Assembly (NCBI GenBank): GCA_027625915.1
Contig: JANTQA010000011.1
Span: 558,001 to 622,000, forward strand
DNA: 64,000 nucleotides
Source: Anaeramoeba flamelloides
Lineage: Eukaryota > Metamonada > Anaeramoebidae
Reading direction: 5' to 3'
Part shown: positions 56,843-64,000 of the stretch, piece after piece
Numbering within the stretch: the first letter of the stretch is position 1
Layout: each line of letters begins with the position of its first letter
Translations under genes and position numbers: made by a program
The notes under the pieces: model-generated
The model's input: the letters and a program-made list of their open reading frames with translations, nothing else
Databases searched by the model: none
Told to the model about the DNA's origin: nothing

Positions 56843-57215
56843 TTAGGGATAAATTATGTTTTCGTTTAAAGTTTTGTGATGTTTTTCTCCGAGCCAGTTC
56901 CATTTTGACAAAGAAAAAGAAAGATAATTTTCAGTAATTTGCGCAAATTGTAAAAAAGATCTTTGAAGTTCCTCTTTAACAAGAATTTCGAATATTTCAA
57001 AACTCAAACTTTTAAAAGGTAAACTTTCTGATGTTCGGTAGTTGGAGTTTATTTCTTGTTGGTGAATTAAAAGAAATTTGTGCAATTAATAAAAACAATT
57101 GTATTTTGATTTTATTTTCTTTGTTTGGTTGGAGTTTCATTTTGATACAGCTGTTCCAACCCACCATGAAATCTATGATAAACAGTAAATTCATTTTCTA
57201 TCTCACACTTTCCTT
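56843..57215 (-). CDS. Possible small gene, unidentified
   Basis: Two minus-strand frames have gene-like residue use: CEIENEFTVYHRFHGGLEQL at about 57210-57150, and, in another frame, EINSNYRTSESLPFKSL to SFSLSKWNWLGEKHH, ending in TAA at 56843. They could be two exons, but I could not find a donor/acceptor pair that joins them in phase. No family recognised. The plus-strand frame at 57031-57222 is hydrophobic and less convincing. Confidence 0.25.
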
Positions 57216-57222
57216 TTTATGA

Positions 57223-58511
57223 CTCGATTTTATGGTTATTTTGATAACCTATTACAAACCCAGAAATTTTCTAATAGAAAAAAATTTCTATTAGAGAAAG
57301 TAATAAAAATTTGAATTTTTAACTGGATATCTTCGAAATGATCAATATTTTAGAAACATTTTAAGGTTTTTGGTGGATGTTTAATTTCTTAACACCTTAA
57401 AATCAAAAAGTAATACCAATTCAAAGAAAATTTTTAAATTAGATCGCCAATCTTTGAAAACTCTGTTTTGGATTTTTGAATATATTTGATAAATAACAAG
57501 ATTTTTTGTAAATCTTTTAAAAATTTGAAATTTTTTTAAAAAACCTATCACAAACCATAAAATTATTTTGTAGTGAATAACCAAAGATTTTTTTTTGTAT
57601 TTAAAAGAGATAAAAAGTCAATTTCAATATCTGTCAAATTTCACAGTAGGTTTGGAATGGCTGTATATGTCTTAATATAGGGGACAATGTTTTTTATAAA
57701 AGAATTTGTTTTAATGAATATAAACATCTAAATTTGATAAGAATATTGTTAAAACCAATTGTTGATTCACTATTTTAATTCAAACCCCCCCATAATCTTT
57801 TGATTAAAATCAAAAAAAAATTAAAAGATTTTCAACATTTTATATATTTTTTAATTACTAAAATCAAAATAATTTTAAGATCACCAAATAAGAGTTTGAA
57901 GTTGCTGGTTTTTCTTCCAAAATACAAATAAATAAAGAAAATAATTTTATTTTTTTGGAAAAATGAAATTTCTTTCAATTTTTTTTCTTGCTAAAATACA
58001 ACTCCTTTTTTTTTGTAATGAGTGGAACATACACCACCTAAACAAAACACTTTTTAAACCAAAATTGAAATTAATCTATTCTTTCTATGGGTTGAGAAAA
58101 TTAATTTTCTCTTTTTTTACTTTTCTTCAACTAAAAAAAGATAAAATCTAATTACTACCAAACATTCAAGCTATGGACGGTTTTATTCCTGATGTTTATT
58201 TGTAATTTTAGAAATCCATTTTGTAAAAAATAATCTCAAAAAGTAAATCTCATGAATGAAAATGAGTACCAAATCACCGATTTCTGTTCTCGATTTAATT
58301 TTTGAATGAAAAATTTTACTTCAAAAAAAAAACAATTAAAAACGATTTTCTCTAATCTTACTCTAAACTAAATAATGTTTTATCCTTTAGAATTCCAAAT
58401 TGAAATAGTAATTTTCCAAAAAATTATTCCAAAAATAAAATACGTTCTTGTTTTTCGAAAAATTATAGTATTTCACGAAATTTAGTTTTTTATTCCCAAT
58501 CGATTTTCTAT
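57223..58511. other. Gene-free AT-rich stretch
   Basis: No gene or repeat copy recognised. Confidence 0.45.
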
Positions 58512-59716
58512 TAAGGGGGTAAGTACATTTTTCATTTTTTGAGTGCCACCATTTATGTGAAACTGAATAATTCAAATCATTTCTTTAGCAAAATACATTG
58601 ATATTTTCATAAATACTAGAGTGGAATATATCCTAGTAGAAGATATTTTCATACCAACAAAAAAAAGCAAATCAAAAAAATGAAAAAATCGATCAAAAAA
58701 AAATAAATAAAAATCATTTATTCTTGATCTTATTTATAATATTTTACACAATTACTTATTCTTTATTTGGTTTTATTTTTAATTCTTTATAAAAAAATTT
58801 TTATTTGGAAAATTTTTGATAAACAAATTACTGTTTATTTCGAAAGAATTTCCAAAATGAATTTCTAAATTCCTATTTTCATTTATGTCATCTAATTCTA
58901 GTTTTAGTTCAGAAAATCAGAGATTGTTTTAATTCTTCTTGAGAATGAGGGTTTATTGGACAAATTCGTTTGATTTTATAATTATTTATTTTCCATTAAA
59001 ATGAGAACTAAAAAAATTCTGAATCTGATTGAAATTTGTTAAAAAATTTTAAAATATTTTGATTTGAATCTTTTCTAACTGTTTTTTGATTCAAAGAATT
59101 CAACCCATTTATTTTAATTTTTGAAATAGTATTCCTTGTTTTAGCTTTGTTTGATAAAAATATTTTAAAAAAAAATTTTGAAAGCAAATTTGTTAGAAAA
59201 GGTTTTTTAAAATAATAATAAATAGTAATGGGGCTAGAAATTCAAGGAAAAAAATAGTTTGTATTCACACAAACTAAGAAGATAAAGAAAACCAATCTTC
59301 CAAAATAGGTTTTTATTGATTATTTTTATTTTCATTCTAGATTTCAACAAATTTATTTGGAATGGTGATCTTTCGTTTTTGGTCTTCTAAAAGAAAATAT
59401 TTGATTCAAATGTATACCTTTTTGGGTATATTCTTTTTGGTTTACTATTTGATTAATTTCAATGGTTCGTATAAACACATTTATAGATCCAAAACCAAAT
59501 TTAATAAAACGAAAAATTTAATCAATCAAAAGATGCTCAAAAAATTGAAAAAATTTAAGATTCAACTCTGAATTGCTTTGATTCTTTTCACAAATAGACT
59601 AGTGAAAGGTGTTTTGGTTCCAAAGTTTCAATATCTGTTGGCACTCAAAAACTAATTTTCAGTAATGTTTACTCAATTAAAATTTTTCAAAATGGAAAAA
59701 TGTACTTACTTCCTTA
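58512..59716 (+). mobile_element. 1.2-kb inverted-end element, family F (copy 2)
   Basis: Starts aagggggtaagtacattttt and ends aaaatgtacttacttcctt, a good inverted match of about 25 bp. TA/TTAA lies next to both ends. 1,205 bp. It carries the frame 59362-59571. Confidence 0.8.
59362..59571 (+). CDS. Small membrane-protein frame in family F (copy 2)
   Basis: ATG start, 69 residues. MVIFRFWSSKRKYLIQM leads into a single hydrophobic helix (YTFLGIFFLVYYLINF), then a Lys/Asn-rich tail. It matches the equivalent frame in copy 1. Confidence 0.35.
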   Translation: MVIFRFWSSKRKYLIQMYTFLGIFFLVYYLINFNGSYKHIYRSKTKFNKTKNLINQKMLKKLKKFKIQL

Positions 59717-59794
59717 ATCTCTTATCATCAAAAAACCGAGTATCTAAACTTTTTTAATCTTGTTAAATTCAAATTTCTATTTTTAACTCTTCAT

Positions 59795-59956
59795 TCAATT
59801 CCACATTAATAGATTTTTAATTATGTTTTCACCATAAGCAAAAAATGTTTCAGTATACTCTATTTGGCATTTTTTTTCCTTATTAGTATATTGATCGATA
59901 TTCCCATTCAATTTTTTAATCTTCACATAAGATTCAATATTATTTTTGGTATCCAT
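59795..59956 (-). CDS. Small frame next to the microsatellite
   Basis: Minus strand, ATG at 59956, 53 residues: MDTKNNIESYVKIKKLNGNI, then CQIEYTETFFAYGENIIKN. Codon use is varied (ACC, AAG, GAG, TGC, GTG). No family recognised; it may be one exon of a larger gene interrupted by the microsatellite, or a remnant. Confidence 0.25.
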   Translation of the reverse strand: MDTKNNIESYVKIKKLNGNIDQYTNKEKKCQIEYTETFFAYGENIIKNLLMWN

Positions 59957-60002
59957 TACTTGAAATTTGAAAAAAATAAAAAATACGGAAATTGTAGCAA
60001 AA

Positions 60003-60186
<184 letters not shown>

Positions 60187-61926
60187 ATCTCAATTATTCA
60201 TAATATACATAAAAAAAAACTTTTTAGAAAATAATGAATTTCCAAATATTTTTTCCTTTTTTTTTTTTTTTATAATTATTAATTAGAATTAGTATTTTTT
60301 GTTTTGATAAATAGATAACATATTTAGAATTAAAAGTATAACATAAGGAATTATTATTTTTTTAATTTTTTCCATTTTCCCTCTCGCCAAATCTTCTTTA
60401 TATTGAGAAGAAGAGTTACAAAGGGAAAATATCAAATGGTTACTTGTCAATACTGAGCTACTTAAAAACGAAAATATGGGCAACTTGATAATAAAAAACA
60501 AACAATGGAAAAAATACCAAAATTTATCAGCAAAACATATTAAAAAACAAGAAAAGTAGGTACAACATTTAAAGAACAAATATTCAGTCAACATTCATAT
60601 TCAATTATTAAACTAAATTAAATTGCTCAAAAGTATCATTTCTGTTATTTTGTAATATTATTAATTAAAGATAGCATTGTTTTTTTTTTTGGGTTTTTGC
60701 CTATTACCTCTAATAGACCATTTTCATTGGTTTATTTTTTTTTTTCTTTTTCCTTTTTTCTTTTTAATTTTTTTTTTTTACTTTTTAAAAATAAAAATAA
60801 TTTAGGTATACCCTTTCCATGAATAATAATGAACTATATGATTTTACATTCTTTAACTACAATTGAGGAAATTTAAGTAAAAGTACATCTAGAGTGTAAT
60901 TTATACTTCTTCAATAATAATAAGAAATAATGATATTTTTTTTACTAAGGATCACTCTTATAAATCGAAGTTTTTAGAAATTATTATTTAATTCTTTTTC
61001 TAAATCTAAAAATAGAAAGACAAATAATAGTCTTCCAAAATTTAATAATTCACATTTAGAAACTTAAAAAAGGTAAATATTTTTTCATTTTTAATTTCAA
61101 AGATTAATCTAAATAATCATCAAAAAAACATTATAGAAGATTAGACTGAATTTTTTTATTTTCTTATGTAAGAAATTTGTTTTTTTGATAAATTTTCAAA
61201 CAATAGAAACAATTTTTCAAAATTACCTAGGAGTTTAAACACTTAATTTTTTGAAAAAAATTGAATTATTTCTCGATTAATCTACATTTCGCGACAAATT
61301 TAAGAAAGATATATTGCAACTTTGAAGTTTTCAGATTGATAATTGAACGTTAAAATTTGTCTTGAAATTTCGATTTTTTCCGATATTCTTAAATTTTTTA
61401 CCAAGATAATAATTATTTTTGATTTCTTAGATCAACTTATCATACTAATCTCTGATCTTTTTGAGACCTTTGAACTCTTGGATACAAGCATCATTTAAAT
61501 TTAATAATAAAACCCCATAATTTTAGACTTGTACAAATTGGGCACTAATGCCTTAAACGATAATTTGAAATATGCAAAAAACAATAAAAAGAACATCTAG
61601 CGCATTAAAATTGTTGAGTTGTTTTTTTTGTTGTGTTGAAGTTTTGTTTAAAAAAGGTTTTTTCTTTGAAACCAAAATAGAAACCAAATCAGAAAAAAGA
61701 AAAAAAAATATTCTGCAAAGTTCAAAAGTAAAAGAAATTAAATAAAAAGAAAAAAATGATAAATTAACTCAAAAAGGGTGTGTTTGTAAAATAACATAAT
61801 AGTCAAGAAAGAAAAAAATAGAATCAACAAAAGAGGCCAACAGAAAAAGAAATCGGAAAAAAAAGAAAAAAAAAGAAAAAAAGAGTCTTTTGGTGATAAT
61901 TGTGTTGAAAATCATTTGGCTAAAAT
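60187..61926. other. Gene-free stretch with an old repeat copy
   Basis: 60395-60935 is the second copy of the repeat at 1255-1850. The remainder is AT-rich 3' flank of CHMP6. Confidence 0.45.
60395..60935 (+). repeat. Diverged dispersed repeat, possible LINE 3' remnant (copy 2)
   Basis: It shares ordered blocks with 1255-1850 and ends gaggaaatttaagtaaaagt, then acatctagagtgtaattta. This closing block is the same as that of the LINE at 42850-42895 (tctagagtgtaaattaca). Confidence 0.4.
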
Positions 61927-62613
61927 TCAAATCATTTCTGCAACTTTTTTGTGTTTCACTTTTGTTTTCTTTTTTTCTTTTTCTTTTTCAATTTCTTCTT
62001 CGGATGAAGTTGTTGCCTCTTCTTCTTCTTCTTCTTCTTCTGAGATTTGTTTTTTTTTGGGGTCTTTTGTTGGCACTTTGGGCATCTTAATTTCTTTTTC
62101 ATCTTGAGCCATTTCGATAATTTCATCCAATTCCTTTAAAACATCTTCCTCGTCTTCTTGTGTAAGCTGGCCTGCTAGAAGTTCCTGTATTTCGTTTTGG
62201 TATGCCATTGCCTCTTCATTCTCTTCCATAAGTTGCTCCACTTCTTCCACTGACATCATTTTGTTTAGTTGTTGGAGTACGTCCTTTCCTGATTTTAAAC
62301 TATCAAAGACCTTCTTTTCCATTTGCTTGAACTCAATAGATTGTGTCATCTCTTCAACGTTGGTAAGCATTTTTTCAACCTTTTCGAGCGTCTGTTCCTG
62401 CCATTTCTTACGCCTTAACGCCAGCAGTGCCTGCTTTCGTTTTTTTGCCCGTAAGCACTGCTTTGCGATTTCTGTTTCTTTGTCAATGACCAACTCGATT
62501 TTTTTTCGAGATCGTGTGAGGTTGTCTCTTTGGACTTTCAATTCTAAAATGGCTCGATCTTGTGATGTGATTTCTTGGCTTTTGTTTTTCTTTTTACCAA
62601 AAAGTGATCCCAT
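61927..62613 (-). CDS. CHMP6: ESCRT-III subunit CHMP6/Vps20
   Basis: Minus strand, single exon, ATG at 62613, TGA at 61927-61929, 228 residues. It begins MGSLFGKKK, with Gly2 placed for N-myristoylation as in CHMP6. The Snf7 core follows: ITSQDRAILELKVQRDNL, then QSIEFKQMEKKVFDSLKSGK, MSVEEVEQLMEENEEA, and LLAGQLTQEDEEDVLKELDE, all in the order and spacing of CHMP6 (human QSIEFTQIEMKV, MSIEEVERI, LLAGSFTQEDEDAILEEL). KMPKVPTKDP is in the place of the MIM2 motif that binds the MIT domain of VPS4. CHMP6 links ESCRT-II to Snf7/CHMP4 polymer growth on endosomes. Longer than human by an acidic E-run and a Lys-rich tail. Confidence 0.95.
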   Translation of the reverse strand: MGSLFGKKKNKSQEITSQDRAILELKVQRDNLTRSRKKIELVIDKETEIAKQCLRAKKRKQALLALRRKKWQEQTLEKVEKMLTNVEEMTQSIEFKQMEKKVFDSLKSGKDVLQQLNKMMSVEEVEQLMEENEEAMAYQNEIQELLAGQLTQEDEEDVLKELDEIIEMAQDEKEIKMPKVPTKDPKKKQISEEEEEEEEATTSSEEEIEKEKEKKKTKVKHKKVAEMI

Positions 62614-62917
62614 TGATATGTTCTTGATATTAAATTATGTTGAAAAGACAAAAGTTGTCAATTGAAAAAGATGTGAGATCGTTAAAGTTTGTTGTTTTGA
62701 ATAAAAGGAAACAGAGATTTTTAAAAATAAAAATATTGAGAGAAAAAAGAAAAGTTATTTATTTCCGAATTCTTTTTTAAAAAAATGAATTCTTTACAAC
62801 TCTTTAAAAATGTATGAAATTAAGAATATTAAAACCGTTTTTTGGTTACATTAATAATAACGAAAGTTCACAGACATTTGGTTCTGGGAAAAGATCATGA
62901 AATTCAAATTTAGTATT
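62614..62917. promoter_or_regulatory. Upstream region of CHMP6
   Basis: 300 bp of AT-rich sequence between the CHMP6 start and a family E element. The element therefore lies in or beside the promoter. No specific site named. Confidence 0.35.
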
Positions 62918-63378
62918 ACTGTTGCGAGAAAAATGTTTGACAGAGAAAAATAGTTGGCTAGCAATTTTTATTGGGAACAATACTGAAAATGATTTTTAAT
63001 TTCTTTCGTTTGTGAAATAACTAAAGAAAATAACAATAATCTACTTATTAGAATAATGATTAATGTAATTCTACTTTTTCAAAACCTTATCTCTTATAAT
63101 CTAAATCAAGTTCACAAATTACAATTTTTAGAATTAATAGTAAACTTTACTAAAACTTGGATTTTTGTTAAAATAGCATGATCTACTATAGTTATCAACC
63201 ATTCAAATGAGTATTCTACACAAACCACAAATTTATGAACTTGCAACACAGTTAAACCTGGATTTATATAAAATTCACCTAGTTCTCAATCGGATTTGAT
63301 TTTCAATTTTACTAATGTTCCCCATGTGTAATTTGTGTCCAATCTTTTATCTGTGTCCAACATTTTTCTATCAACAGT
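62918..63378 (-). mobile_element. 461-bp TA-flanked element, family E (copy 2)
   Basis: Starts actgttgcgagaaaaatgtt, ends aacatttttctatcaacagt followed by TA. It is the reverse complement of 49320-49779 across the whole length (tttctttcgtttgtgaaata, gatcatgctattttaac-type blocks). Confidence 0.85.
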
Positions 63379-64000
63379 TATACTGATATTTAAAAAATAA
63401 TAAGAAAACACTTTTCACTTCATTTTCTTTTTTTTTTTTTATCTAACACAGATGAGTTTTATATAAATCCCAAGGAATTTTGGTAAACTCTAATACTGTA
63501 AATTGTAAAATAAAAAGATCAAAATTTTACAGTCAGCTTTCCATAAAATCACATCCCAAGAATTAAAAAAAAATCATCAAAGTTCCCAATTCTGAAAGAT
63601 AAATTAATAATTTTATCTTGTTTTAAGAATTAAAAATTTGGAATGGTACTTGATTTATAAATCTTTTTTTGGAAAGTTGAATGAAAATTTTGTTCCATTT
63701 ATTTTGTAACAAATAGTAATGAATTGGTCTCTTTTTTTCTGATTAGAGGTTGTCTAAGATTAGAATCCTAAAGTTTTAGAATTAAAAAATAGAGAAATCA
63801 ATTGAGATATTATCGCATTTTAAATTTCAAATACGAGTAATTAGTAATTTCATTAATTCCAGAAAATACCTTTAAGGAGTTATGTCGAAAAGGAATTCAA
63901 CTGAAAAATTACGAAACTTTCTTTTCTATTGGTTAGGTGAACTTGATCTGAAATCCTAGTTTATAATAAATATTTATAAGAATATGTAATGTTTATCAGA
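63379..64000. other. Gene-free end of window
   Basis: AT-rich. No frame, RNA gene or repeat copy recognised. Confidence 0.5.

Noticed and set aside
62261-62665. 134-codon plus-strand frame opposite CHMP6
   Set aside because: Antisense shadow of a conserved gene.

Overview
The window is a very AT-rich piece of a nuclear genome from a unicellular eukaryote. The genes have GT-AG introns, TAA, TAG and TGA all act as stops (so the code is standard), and homopolymers, microsatellites and transposon debris fill the spaces between genes. The mix of eukaryotic core genes (primase large subunit, uL5/RPL11, ESCRT-III CHMP6, TMEM181) with an iron superoxide dismutase and lysine-rich B-box and B-box/SPRY proteins fits a free-living, perhaps low-oxygen protist. 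An anaeramoebid-like or amoebozoan genome is my guess, not something the sequence proves.

Layout. 1-762: end of an unidentified multi-pass membrane protein. 763-7021: repeats only, with two adjacent copies and one further copy of a 533-bp element, a 194-bp palindromic element and an 870-bp long-inverted-repeat element. 7022-12079: TMEM181-like gene, two exons split by a 3.56-kb intron that holds an in-frame CRAL-TRIO-like exon and transposon remnants. 13983-14306: a possible coding exon. 16442-17202: a 48-residue UBA-like gene and an unidentified 136-residue gene. 19480-21290: LINE. 22616-23189: inverted-repeat element. 23856-24615: RPL11. 24616-29753: no host gene, several repeats. 29754-34376: PRIM2 in three exons, with a 3.08-kb intron holding a LINE tail. 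37636-38945: B-box/coiled-coil/SPRY gene. 41086-42930: second LINE. 43803-44204: B-box gene. 44310-55531: gene desert of about 11 kb made of at least eight repeat elements, including a fold-back with a telomere-like C-rich core. 55532-56492: four-exon Fe-SOD. 58512-60186: a 1.2-kb element, a small open frame and a 180-bp TA/TG microsatellite. 61927-62613: CHMP6/Vps20. 62918-63378: another TA-flanked element.

The host genes are housekeeping genes with no shared pathway or operon logic. The most distinctive feature of the window is a dense set of non-autonomous elements with inverted ends, nearly all flanked by TA, in at least seven families. No transposase gene is visible, so whatever mobilised them lies elsewhere or is gone. 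The PRIM2 gene needs three single-base offsets, all in homopolymers, to read through. That pattern looks more like consensus error than decay.
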